From the NCBI GenBank assembly GCA_949752735.1, contig OX457053.1, positions 31,343,400 to 31,407,399 on the forward strand: a stretch of DNA of 64,000 nt, given 5' to 3'. Below the pieces are notes generated by a model, which was given only the letters and a program-made list of their open reading frames with translations, had not been told where the DNA came from and did no database searches. A program made the translations under genes and the position numbers. Every line of letters starts with the position of its first letter. The stretch's first letter is position 1. The DNA is from Lumbricus terrestris. Taxonomy: Eukaryota; Annelida; Clitellata; Crassiclitellata; Lumbricidae. Positions 20,749-31,445 of the stretch are shown piece by piece.

Positions 20749-20950
20749 CTAAAATTACTAAAACCGGCCATATGACAACGTGTCAGCCATTACAGAACGC
20801 AACCAGAAAAAGGAAAGATCTTAATCTTAAAGCGTTAACTATCAGTCGGTCGCTATGGGTAATTAATTGGCGCCCGCTAAATCTCGGCGGTTTCCACTAT
20901 ACCGTTTGGCCGTATCACGTGGCACGTGAGCTAAGGGCTGGTCCTTTACA
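20119..20950 (-). repeat. 5' LTR (upstream on - strand)
   Basis: It is 832 bp and contains the presumed promoter and the start of the long gag frame. The flanking four bases GAAC match those outside the other LTR. Confidence 0.93.
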
Positions 20951-21559
20951 GAACTATACCAGAATATTAGGCCTATAAACAATTTTGCTGCAGTTAAATC
21001 CAGAAATGCTGCTTTTTGATTACAATAGGCTTATATTTGAAAATTAAATTCTTAGTATCAAGAACTGACTAAAATCATAAATGTAGTCTACCGGTATGCA
21101 TTAATTATCGTTCATTCGTAGCCTATCCACCTTTTTGTTATTCATATTTGCTTTTATTGAAATTTTTTGTCAAAAAGCATGAAGATAGTTTATGGGCCCG
21201 TGACTGCTCAGCCCAGGGGCCCGGAATTTCTGTCGGCGGGCCTGCTCAGCATAGGCTATTAAGTGCATTGCATATTTTATTTCAACCTTTCCCTGGATGC
21301 GAGTGAATGTCATGCAGACATACAGGAACTTAAACTGCTTAATACCGAGTAACATTGCAATTTTGATCGTTCATCTTAATTTGTTAACGAATATTTGCGA
21401 ATATTAAAAATCTGAATATTCACGAATATTTACGAATATTAAAACCTAAAGTCACGAATACTCGATTTATGGTTGATTCAGACCCAAAGAGTATAAATCA
21501 TCCATTCGCGCAATCGTATCAGACGTTTATCTTGCTCTCCCTTCCCTAAAGTCTGAGTA

Positions 21560-21830
21560 AACTTTTGCCCGGATCAAGATACGGAGCTTCCACCAATGCT
21601 ATTGTGATAGTAATAATGATTTCGAATGGTTTTGTGAGCCACTACCTCGGAGCCATAATGATTTGTGGGAGGGAATTGCTTCACGCTCCATTCCCAGTTT
21701 AAGGTGGAAATGGAATTCCTTCCATTTCCTCCATAGGAATTACGGACACGACTGTGGACAGAGAGCCCACTATGGAGCATTGGGGCTATTGCGATGTTAA
21801 TCATGAAACGCCTATCATGTTAGTCGACCA
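21560..21830 (+). pseudogene. Third paralogue: probable decayed FReD 3' end
   Basis: Its position is the main evidence: it lies immediately 5' of a 1.3-kb stretch matching the 3' flank of gene 2. Its last codons read IAMLIMKRLS before TAG, recalling the RMLMKKIA end of gene 2. Upstream residues such as a DxNNDF block near 21590 fit the FReD calcium region, but the frame is broken and similarity is weak. Confidence 0.45.
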
Positions 21831-23130
21831 AATGTTTTCATACTAAAAAATAGTTATTTGACGGACCAAAAAGTGGTGGTGACTGTGACCACCACTTCTA
21901 AAGGTGGTGGTGATTGGACAACACCGTCACAATAGTTTTCAATGGAAAAACAATCACTTTATAATATTACTAGTAATTGGCTTGAACAATAACAGAAGTA
22001 ACATTATTGTGTGTATTTGTAATATATATATTTAGCCATACGTAAAGACATGAACAATGTGTCACACATGCAACTTCTGAGTGTCAACTGTCCTGTTATT
22101 AACTCTCGGGTTACCAATGGGTGGTTACACGACCTCCAGGTTTTTTGCTTGTCAAACTTGTTTCACATGGAATAAAATTCTGACATTTTAGTTGTTTGTA
22201 GTAGGCTAATTTACACACACTTTGAAGTACAAAGTGTGATGCCACACCATTAAAATGTTATGCCTGATAATTTCAAGGTACTAGGGGCGGAGAGAATGAC
22301 ACCTCCTAGTTTTTCGACTCTATCAGTGGTGGGGTAACTGTAATTCTGGGGCACTCATTATAATACCATTAAAATGCAATTAGCCCTGCCCACGATGAGT
22401 AATTAACCCGTCCACCAAGAGTCATTAACGAATCCTAATTGGATTCTTATGGAACATTAATTGGGTCCTTATCGAGTCACATTCCTCAACCCTAATTAAA
22501 TTCTTATTCTGCAACTGTTCGTCCATTGATTAAACGTTCCAGCTGTCGCCCTCAATCCTCCTCCTCCAATAATCTATTCATTCACTTGTCGCATCATTTC
22601 ATGCGATCCTCCACTCCACTCTTCCTATCTTCATTTACTCCTCTCTTCCCTCCATCATTTAATCCTCCATTCCTTTCCTCCAAAACTCTCTTCCTCTCTT
22701 CCGCCTTTCCTCTCCTCCTTTCATTCCTCCAATCACTCCTCTGGTCCTCTCTAACTCCATTTATTCCTCTCTCCCACTTTTTCTACCTTTCTCAACTCCT
22801 ATATTCCCATCGTCATAATTAATCACATCCTCTATTCCTCTCTTTCTTCAATCCTCTTCGCCACCTTTGATGATATTCTCTACTCCTCTCCCTTTATTTC
22901 TCTCTTCTTTTATTTATCTCTTCCTCCTTTCATTTTTTCCTCTACACCTCTCACGCTCCCATCCTACAGCCCTCTATTCATCCCATCCAATATTCTCTTA
23001 ACCTTTTCTTCCATTTCTCCTCTCCTTGTCTTCTCTCTTCCTTCACTCCATTAATTTCTGCCGATCAACATTCCTGTCTTCCTCCCATCCTCCCCTCTCC
23101 TCTCTTCCTTCCGTCCTCTCATTCCATATT
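21830..23130 (+). repeat. Segmental duplication of gene 2 3' flank (inverted to 36494-35000)
   Basis: Collinear matches to the reverse complement include AATCACTTTATA, AGAAGTAACATTA, GTTTCACATGGAATAA, CCATTAAAATG, CCTAATTAGATTC-type phrases, TCGCATCATTTCATGCGATCC and the long CTCCT/TTCC pyrimidine-rich tract. Long serine/leucine-rich frames across the pyrimidine tract are composition artefacts. Confidence 0.85.
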
Positions 23131-23392
23131 CTTCTCTTCTTACATGTATAAACCTACTTTCCTCTTTCCTACAATCCTCAAAGATCAATAAGTCAATTAG
23201 ACCTCTGTACATAGACAACACCATACATCTTTAGACGGTCACATATATTATGGTGAATACATTGCATCGAATCAACAAGATCTATTAAAACATACTGAAT
23301 GCATTACAAACAAGTGGGGGAAAACAAAGTAAAAGAAGAAGAAATACTCTCTGAATGTTCGTCTTTGCATCGCGCTGTTTGTCTGTCCATCT

Positions 23393-23473
23393 ATCTTTCT
23401 CTCTCTTTCTCTTTTTCTCTGTTTCTCTCTTTATCTCTCTTTATCTCTCTTTATCTCTCTCTCTCTCTCTCTC

Positions 23474-23523
<50 letters not shown>

Positions 23524-23655
23524 TCTCTTTCTCTTTCTCTCTGTCTTCTATAGATGTGTCTCTACGACTGTCTCTGTTTGTCAGTCCATCTCTCTTTCTC
23601 TCTGTCTTCTATCGATGTGTCTGTACGACTGTCTCTGTTTGTCTTCTATCTCGCT
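23393..23655. repeat. (CT)n microsatellite and 76-bp flanking repeat
   Basis: A long CT run with CTTT and CACT variants is followed by two copies of a GTCTTCTATNGATGTGTCT phrase (23544 and 23606). Open frames here are low-complexity artefacts. Confidence 0.9.
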
Positions 23656-23859
23656 CACATGTCTGTGCGCGTTTTAAACACGCGCACACTTCTACACATA
23701 AGGCACATACACAGATTCTACCTTCATACTTTGTATAATTTAAATACACACCAAACAGATAGAGGTGGTTCTATGCACTTAAAAACAAAGCCAGTGACGA
23801 TTTCCCTGACAGCGAAAGTTCGAGGGTCCATCGAAAATGGTGGCATGAATAAAAGATTA

Positions 23860-24287
23860 GGGGCCGTCCATAAAGTACGTCACGCTCAAGGGGGAGGGGG
23901 TGTAAGAAAGTGACAGTTTGTGACAGGGGGGAGGGGGTCAGGCCATGTGTGACGTCCCCCTTTTTTAGATTCTTTTATATTTTTTTGGTTCTTAGTACCT
24001 AAAATCCGACCCGGCCTGGCCAGGCGTGTCTAAAACCCGGCTTGGCGGGATAAAAGTTGATTTCCCGTCACTATCAAAGCGTTTAGGGACACACGTCACT
24101 ATCAGAGGGATTAGGGATAGTATCTTAGGGTTTAGAGGGTTAGGTAAATGGTTATGTTTTAAAAAAAATTGTTCGAAAGTGCGACGTACTTTGGGGGGGG
24201 TTCGAGATTTGTGACAGTTTGTGACAGGGGTGGAGGTCGGGGTCAAAAATGGTCAAAAATAGCGTGACGTACTTTATGGACGGCCCC
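23860..24287. mobile_element. DNA transposon, GGGGCCGTCCATAAAGTACG termini
   Basis: The ends are perfect inverted repeats of about 25 bp (GGGGCCGTCCATAAAGTACG and its complement), flanked by TTA on both sides. The 428-bp body holds inward-facing GTGACAGTTTGTGACAGGGG repeats and no transposase. The superfamily cannot be assigned from the ends alone. Confidence 0.8.
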
Positions 24288-24290
24288 TTA

Positions 24291-25009
24291 GGCTACATGC
24301 AAATCCATCGTGTCCGACGGGTTTCGTAATAAGGCGAGAGTTGGTTAGGTTGGTTCTGGACAACTTGCATGTCGGTCCGATGCACGCGGATCTTATTCAT
24401 TCCTATTAAGATCATCAATTAGGCCTATTCATCAGAGTGGCGATTAAGGAATATAACGAACGATTCTAGAAGATACCCCCCTCCAGGTAAAAGCTCCCGG
24501 ACTGTTTTCACCCGCCATCTTCTTTACGAATCTCCACCCGAGTAAAGGCTCCCGACATTTCTCCACCAAAAGTCGTATATTTTATTAATTATCAGCAAGC
24601 CTTTTGTTTGATAATTACCCGGATCTTCTATGCCTCTTCATGAACCTATTCAGCAGCCCTGCAGGTAAATATAGCAACTGATAGATCGTCATTTGCTTTG
24701 ATCTTTGCTGTACACTAACTAAAAATTGTCCCAGCATCTCTCTGTCGTTCGCGCTTGTGACTCATGGCTAATTACGTTATTTGCAAAAAGCATTTGTCGC
24801 TAATAAAACCGCAAAACATTACTGTGTTTTCCACTCAAAGTCCTTGAAGGTATAGGCCTACATTCAGACAGTATTGCTTCTTCTTTTAAAAGCCTGCAGC
24901 TTCAGATACCTTTTAGAAGAAGGTATATAGCATCAGATACCAACTCAATGGCTTTTTCAACTGATGTTTAAATCTATATTCAAGGAAGAATATATAGACA
25001 CATATTGAA
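24291..25009. other. Non-coding stretch, nothing recognised
   Basis: Unique-looking AT-rich sequence. A short direct repeat (CAGATACC near 24905 and 24935) was noted, but no gene, terminus or shared repeat was found. Confidence 0.5.
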
Positions 25010-25222
25010 CAGGGCTTTTTTTAGCGTGCAGTTGTACACAAAACGTGCAGTTCTAAATGGATTCGTGCAGCTGTATAAGTAGGCCTACTTCTGACACAAG
25101 TTCTTTGCAGTTTAAACTAGCAAAAAAGGTCATTGTCATCCGATTTGAAGTAATTTACCATGGAGGATGGGAAGTGAAAGAAGGGGTTATGCAGTTCTAA
25201 AAATTCTTTTAAAACAGCCCTG
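25010..25222. mobile_element. hAT MITE, CAGGGCTTTT family, copy 1
   Basis: It has CAGGGCTTTTTTT at the left and AACAGCCCTG at the right, with ATATTGAA duplicated at 25002-25009 and 25223-25230. The body contains GTGCAGTTCTA phrases shared with 43432-44368. Confidence 0.9.
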
Positions 25223-25979
25223 ATATTGAATAAATATCAAACACTTAATTAACCCATTGCTTTGAGCATCGAATTAAGTCCACGTCAATTAATTAAGGGC
25301 CAAAGCATTAAAAGCTTAGCCTAGCTGATAAAAACTCCAAATTTCAGCAAATGAAATCAAGTTGCCCTAAACGTCTAATAAATTGTAGATGTCTTTCCAA
25401 TCGGTTGCTGCACGCATGTTAACATCAAAACATTTTTAAAAATTATTGAAAAACTGTTCACACTTAATTTACTACACACAAGTAGTTTGTAAAAATTGCT
25501 CGTATATTTGCGCAACAAACATCAAAATACTTAAAAGTCCACTACACCACCGCGCCCAACATTTTGGATATAGAAGGCAGGTGCTACTTTGATAATTAAA
25601 ACTAAAAGAATTTCCGTCTTATGGACCCGCTCCATTGCTCACTTTGCGAGCAATAGATGGGACAGCGCCAATGGAGCTCAGGTCACGAAAGTGTTCAATA
25701 GACCTATAGGCCAGTTTTAATATGCAACATTAATAAGGACGCTAAAAAGTCACAATCGCACTTTGCTCTTGCACTCCAAGAAGGGTTGTCTTTTGCCGTT
25801 CATTGGTTTTTGACTTAGGTTGAATCTGGGATAGGATAAGCATTTACGAAATAATCTAACTGAGAAGAAAGGTGATAATATTATTAGGATAATCTCAAAA
25901 CATGCTGACGACTGAAGGCGTTTCTAAGATTCATTCATTGGAATATACGGCAAAGTTACCCGTGTCTTCGTACTTTCCT
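25223..25979. other. Non-coding stretch
   Basis: No gene is seen. A segment near 25615-25660 (CTTATGGACCCGCTCCATTG) resembles 41050-41080, suggesting an old shared repeat. Confidence 0.45.
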
Positions 25980-27530
25980 TAATCGTAATCGTAATCTCGA
26001 AACTTCTACAGCGCCCACAAAAGCCAAGTCGCGGGAACCAGCTTATTCACAGGCGCTCAATCAAAACAAAATCGATAGGCAGCGGGTCAAGTCCGGAGAG
26101 TCAGGCAGGCAGATAGATGGACGGCTAAGGTGGGTGATGTTTAGAATTGAAATGACGAGGGATGTGATGAGAAGAGGAGGAATCAGGATAGGATTTGTGA
26201 AAGAGCAATGTTTTCAGTTTTGAGTGAAAGACCTGTGGGGAGATAGCGAGAGGTGGAGTTTTGGTGAGTTCGTATGATGGGTCGGAAGTTTGCCGAAGTG
26301 CTGGCGGAAGTTTGTTCCAGAGAGGTGGAACGGCAATGGCTATGGAGCGGTTTGCAAATTTCAGTGATGAAGTGATGGGAGGGCGAAGCAGTGTAATGGA
26401 GGATGAGGAGCGTGTTGAACGAGGTGGCTGGATGATGAACAACTGACGAAGGTAGAACGGCTGGGATGATTGAAGTGTATTGTAAGTGAGTGAGAGGACT
26501 TTGTATTCGATGCGTTCAGATATTTTGAGCCAGTGAAGTGATTTCAGGACAGGAGTGAGGTGGTGACGTTTGGGGTTTTCGTCACTGCACGGGCGAGGCC
26601 ATTCTGGATAGCTTGGAGGCGGCTAATTTGGGTTATATCAATGTTTAGGAAGAGAGAGTTGCAGTAATCAAGTTTCGCATGAACTATGGATGTGGCTATT
26701 GTGGATGCAGTTTTAAAGTCGAGCATAGGTTGGATTCTGCGGAGATCTCGTATGTGCATGAAACAAGTGCGGGAAAGTTGGGTTATGTGGTCGGAGAAGC
26801 TAAGATGCTGGTCAAAGATTACACCTAGGTTTCGGACAGGAGAATTTGCGGAGAAAGTGTGGTTGGAAGAAGAGTCATTGTTGAAGGAAATAGAGGGATC
26901 AGGAATTTTCTTGAGTTGTTCTCTGAGGCCAATTAGTATAAATTCTGTCTTGGAGGGGTTAAGGCAGAGGAGATTTGAGGTCATCCAAGAGGTGATTTGG
27001 GTGACCACGGAGAGAAGATTATCTATGGAGTCAAAGAAACTGCTTGGAGAGAAAGAGATGAATAATTGGGTGTCGTCAGCATATAGATGATGGTCGACTG
27101 TGGATGCTTTTATGAGTGAACTGAGTGGAGTGGTGTAGAGGATGAACAAGAGGGACCCGAGGACAGAACCTTGCGGAACACCACAGGTGAGAGGGCATGA
27201 TTGAGATGACGTTTTAAGTGTTTTGACTGAGAAAGAGCGTGAAGAGAGATAAGACTGAATCCAAAGGAGAGCAGTGTCGGTAAAGCCAAAGCAGGAAGAC
27301 AGTCTTTGGAGTAGTATGTTATGGTCGATGGTGTCAAAGGCTGCAGAGACATCAAGGAGGCAAAGGCAGGAGACTTGTTGATGAGAGATGGCAGAGACAA
27401 GTTTATTGTAGAGCGAAGTGAGAAGTGTTTCGGTGGAGTGCTTTTTAGTAAAGCCGGACTGGTTTGGGTTAAGGAGTGAATTTGAAGTCAAGTAGTCCTT
27501 ACTGACTTCTACACGAATCTCCATGATTCA
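25980..27530 (-). pseudogene. CR1/L2-like LINE, 5'-truncated, one frameshift
   Basis: On the - strand, 27524-26544 encodes the reverse transcriptase palm: LNPNQSGFTKKHSTETLL, AFDTIDHNILLQRL, CGVPQGSVLGSLLF, YADDTQLF and NLGVIFDQHLSF. After a frameshift the C-terminal part follows (26442-26125, LKFANRSIAIAVPPLWNKLPPALR ... AFHSKLKTLLF-like end). The 3' end is (GATTAC)n at 25980-25996. The C-terminal 490 bp are almost identical to 62404-62889, so this family was active fairly recently. The N-terminal endonuclease and ORF1 are absent. Confidence 0.9.
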
Positions 27531-27890
27531 AGCGAGATTCTCCGTCGAAAAACAAGATGGTTGAGTGTCGATGTACTTGTGTTGTATTTTTATCTGTAAA
27601 TTTATATAGCACCGCTGGTAGTGCACATTAATGAAAGGCTCCACCAGTGCGAAGAGAGATACCAGCATCCCAATACAACTTTATCATGTTGCCGATTAAG
27701 AGGTATCCTTGCGCAATGCGCATGTCATATGACCTCTTGTCGCTCTGTACCTTGTTGCCACGTTGAGGAAGTCTATCGGTCTAGTGATGTTCACTGTTTC
27801 ACACTTTTGACTAAAGCCGTAGACCAACGTAGCCTAGGTGATTAGTTAACCTGGAGGAATGGACCGCGGCCGTTACTCAAAAAATACCTA

Positions 27891-29063
27891 CAGGGTGCGC
27901 CAAAAAAAAGTAATCCCCTAAGGACGTTTGTCAATATCTTGGGTAAAAATAGGAATTTTTCAAATCCAGTTATACAGGCTTGAAGGTAATTCATATCTAC
28001 GTACAATAGCCAAATTTCACCGCCATATGTGAAACAGAACAAAAGTTATATCACTTCTAGTAAGGCCACCCACCGTTTTTTGACGAATCAAAACCGAAAC
28101 GCAATTTTTTAAAGGTTTTTTGCTAATATCATGGCCAAAAGTAAGAATTTCAAAATGAATCTGTACAGGTTTAAAGACAATTCATATTTACACGTGATGG
28201 CCAGATTTCATCAAAATATTTCAATCATAACAAAAGTTACACCACTTTTAGTGAGGCCACCTAACGTTTTTGACGATTCAGAAACGTAACGCAACAAAAA
28301 GTAACAAAAACGTGATTTTATCAAGTCATATCTTAAATAACTGTTTGGAACTGAACTTGATAGTGACTCACAACTTGTGTTCAATGTACCCACCACCAGT
28401 GCCAAAACCTCTTTTGAGTCTCTTTGCAAAGTTCTTGAAGGACCTGTTGATTGATCTGACAGATTTCTTATTTACCAATTTGATTGTCATCTTGCTAAGT
28501 GACTTCTCAGTGACGTGCAGCTACGCTGGCGCCCTGTTCCTTTTTTAAATAGTTATAATAATGATCATCTGGCAATATCAAGGCTATCTGATAACAATTA
28601 TTTGAGATGAGACTAAATAAAATCGTGTTTTTGACACTTTTTGCTGCGTTACGTCTTTGAATCGTCAAAAAACGGTGGGTGGCCTCCTTAAAAGTGCCAT
28701 AACTTTTATTCTGTATGAAATATTTTGCTGAAATCTGGCCATCGTGTGTAGATATGAATTGTCTTTAACCTTGTAAAATTTCATTTCGAAATTCTTACTT
28801 CCGGCCAAGATATTGACCAGAATAATTAGATTGGTTTTTTGTTACTTTCTATTGCGTCACGTTTTTGAATCGTCAAAAAACGGTGGGTAGCCTCACTAAA
28901 AGATATATAACTTTTGTTCTGTTTGAAATATTTTTTTGTAACTTGACCATTGTACGTAAATATGAATTGCCTTTAATACTGTAAAGTTTCATTTAAAAAT
29001 TCATATGTTTGGCCAAGATATGGACTGAAAACCGTAGGGGATTACTTTTTTTGGCGCACCATG
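27891..29063. mobile_element. TA-flanked DNA transposon, CAGGGTGCGCC termini
   Basis: The ends are CAGGGTGCGCCAAAAAAA and its complement ending CATG, with TA at 27889-27890 and 29064-29065. The body contains several copies of CCGTTTTTTGACGATTC-like blocks in both orientations, so it is built from repeated inverted modules. The frame at 28270-28548 is not recognised. Related copies start at 58977 and 63051. TA duplication fits Tc1/mariner type, but no transposase is seen. Confidence 0.75.
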
Positions 29064-29199
29064 TATATATTAAGATGCCATACGCACTCGTGAAGCTCCA
29101 ATCACCCATGCATCCGACTGTTCTGTCTCTTAATCAATCTCTCCTCTGTATGTTCGAGCATGTGAAAGAATAAGAGACTTCTTTAATTTATGAACGATT

Positions 29200-29240
29200 G
29201 AATGAACTTTTGGCCCGCGGACCACCGGTTGGGAACCACT
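29200..29240. mobile_element. Solo hAT terminus fragment
   Basis: GCCCGCGGACCACCGGTTGG-GAACCACT is the right end of the CAGTGGTTCCCAA family seen intact at 30020-30808. No left end is nearby. Confidence 0.5.
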
Positions 29241-29679
29241 CAAATATAGACCCATGTGATGATGAATGACTAGGGTTGCCAGGCGTCCGGTAATGAACCG
29301 GACAGTCCGGAATTTACACAGACTGTCCGGTCAGAAATTTCAGACATTACCGGACATGGCTGTGTCCGGTAAATTATTATTGCTAGCAACAAGTGTATTT
29401 GGAGTGTATAGTTTCTTGGGGCCATGAAAATATCTGCTTACGATTTTCCCGCGTATAATGGAATGCCTTGTGAAACAAAGCCAAATTCATAGCCTATCAA
29501 CGTCGAAATAATGGCGTCGTTAAATAAACTATAATAACAGAGCCAAATATATGATTCACGGATCATACATTATAGCCAGTATACCTTGTGCGTATAAAGT
29601 TGGAGGCTGGATTCATAGTTCAAATAATGGTTGAACCGAATCTCCGTATTTAGGCCATGTCTCTGTCTGTCTGTTTGTT

Positions 29680-29682
<3 letters not shown>

Positions 29683-29750
<68 letters not shown>
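29683..29750. repeat. (CT)n microsatellite
   Basis: About 34 CT units flanked by GTCTGTCT variants. Confidence 0.95.
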
Positions 29751-29753
<3 letters not shown>

Positions 29754-30019
29754 CAAACGATCTCTCCCTCTGTCTGTCTATCTCTCTCTATTCCCTTAAG
29801 GCTTAAACACGGACGCTTGTAGGCTTAATCTGTCTGTACGTGCTTATCTGCCTCTCTATCTCTGTCTGTCTATGTCTGACTGTGTCAATCTGCCGCTCTG
29901 GTCTTTCTAGCCTGTCTCTTACTCCTCCTCCCCACTGATTAATTATATTTGTCTCGAGTACAAAGAGTTAATGATACGATCGCATTTAGCCTTGATAGGT
30001 CAACTGAGGTTATCTACAG

Positions 30020-30808
30020 CAGTGGTTCCCAAAGTGGTGGTCCGCGGACCGGTGCCGGTCCGCGGAGGTATGATCGCCGGTCCGCGGAGAAGATTAAAAA
30101 ATAAAAGAAAGTAAACTGTAATTATTACGTTAGTTTATTTTCTTGAAACTTTAGATTGTGAAATCATTCGAATTGTTTGTCCAAAATTTATTCAAATTTG
30201 TCTTACTATTTAAAAATTTGAAATAAATGAATGCGCCTTATTTTAACTTGCCAGATGGCGAATTCATATACTATTTAGGCCTAAATGTCGATGACTGCAG
30301 TCAGTTTCGAGCTTATTTATGTTGATCCATGGCGACTCTGGTGAGCTTGACCTTGTAAAAGCCGTATGCAGAATAATAAATTTCTAACATAGTATAAAAG
30401 TTTAGTTTAAATTTACACAAATGTCTTTGGAAAAAATGAGCAAACGTTAGCAAAAAACAAATTTGGACAGGTTTTTTAACATAAAAAGCGAATGAGCGTG
30501 ACTGCTCAGAAACTCAGAGCGAAGTTGATAACGATTAAGAAGTGCATGGCTTTTTCTACGAACAACACATCCAAGGTGAAAAACAATCGACAATTTAAGC
30601 GAAAATAGGCCTACTCATAATAAATCTTTAAAAATAAGTCTCCAAGGACATGTAAATGTAGGCTAATTGTAAATAGTCTTATATTTTAGTCTTTTTACAA
30701 TTTAGGTCGGTTTTGTTTGCCATCGCCATTCAGACCTAAGTTAGCGGTCCGCGAGCTTCACCAAAAATTATTGCCGGTCCGCGGCCTGCTGAAGTTTGGG
30801 AACCACTG
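30020..30808. mobile_element. hAT element, CAGTGGTTCCCAA termini (Charlie-like ends)
   Basis: CAGTGGTTCCCAAAGTGG at the left pairs with TTTGGGAACCACTG at the right. ATCTACAG duplicates at 30012-30019 and 30809-30816. CCGGTCCGCGG boxes lie just inside both ends. The 789-bp body is non-coding. It is nested in the 29271-31411 element. Confidence 0.92.
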
Positions 30809-31124
30809 ATCTACAGAATGGAACTGAGTGCTAAAATCGTTAAATGTATTTTTAATATTGTTTAATTTCCGATTTCAGTCATTCGTTACGGCGCCAAATT
30901 GTCAAATTAGTCACTATAATACATATATATATAATTATATACATAGGCCTATGCATAATTTTATCCACCCTTCAGATAAATAGGCGGCGCCTGTACTTGG
31001 CTGAGTTTTCAAACGGTCGCCAGGATTTAAAAAGCCAGTTTATCTAGGCGTCCGTGGTTTGACTCACACATTGCAACTTTCAAACAGTCCCCGGCACCGA
31101 TACTGCCTTTTATTTATGTGTATG

Positions 31125-31126
<2 letters not shown>

Positions 31127-31163
<37 letters not shown>

Positions 31164-31296
31164 GTATTATATTATGAATTACACAACGTTGCCCGGGAAA
31201 ATTCTGTTTTTCGCCCCCAACAAACCTCACCCCACCACACACACACGTATTATTATTATTATTACTACCATGTTACCATGTTATTACCATACACAC

Positions 31297-31352
<56 letters not shown>
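31127..31352. repeat. Two (TA)n microsatellites
   Basis: TA runs at 31127-31160 and 31300-31352 are separated by about 140 bp that includes a (TAT)n run. Tyr-Ile frames here are artefacts. Confidence 0.95.
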
Positions 31353-31355
<3 letters not shown>

Positions 31356-31445
31356 CCCGTAACGTGATAGCCGTTGTCCGGTAATTTCCTGAAGGCCACC
31401 TGGCAACCCTATGAATGACTTGTGTAACGTACATAGCCCTAGGCT

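Larger units (their letters stand above)
15972..20950 (-). mobile_element. LTR retrotransposon, recently inserted, polymerase-deleted
   Basis: Two 832-bp direct repeats (15972-16803 and 20119-20950) begin TG and end CA, flanked by a GAAC duplication (15968-15971 and 20951-20954). On the - strand a purine tract (GGTGGGGGAGAG) lies just before the 3' LTR at 16803, so the element is oriented - strand. The internal region is only about 3.3 kb and encodes gag and protease but no reverse transcriptase or RNase H core. The LTRs differ at only a few positions, implying a young insertion. Gypsy-like affinity is likely from the zinc knuckle, retropepsin and integrase-tail remnants. Confidence 0.93.
14888..21244. 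mobile_element. hAT-like element, CAGGCCCGCCGA termini, hosting an LTR retrotransposon
   Basis: The left end CAGGCCCGCCGA and right end TCGGCGGGCCTG are inverted repeats, and CTCAGCAT duplicates at 14880-14887 and 21245-21252. Subtracting the LTR element leaves about 1.4 kb. A short basic, lysine-rich frame near 15290-15425 could be a remnant of an hAT transposase N-terminus, but this is weak. The stretch 15001-15590 otherwise holds nothing recognised. The element interrupts the third FReD paralogue. Confidence 0.85.
29271..31411. mobile_element. hAT element, TAGGGTTGCCAGG termini
   Basis: TAGGGTTGCCAGGCG at the left pairs with CCTGGCAACCCTA-type sequence at the right. TGAATGAC duplicates at 29263-29270 and 31412-31419. 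Both subterminal regions are rich in TCCGG/CCGGA repeats. It hosts a second hAT (30020-30808) plus CT and TA microsatellites. No transposase frame remains. Confidence 0.88.

Noticed and set aside
23299..23738. Ser/Leu-rich frames
   Set aside because: Translation of a CT microsatellite.
28270..28548. 92-codon hydrophobic-ended frame as a gene
   Set aside because: It lies inside a repeated DNA transposon. Related frames in the other copy are broken and carry no recognisable domain.
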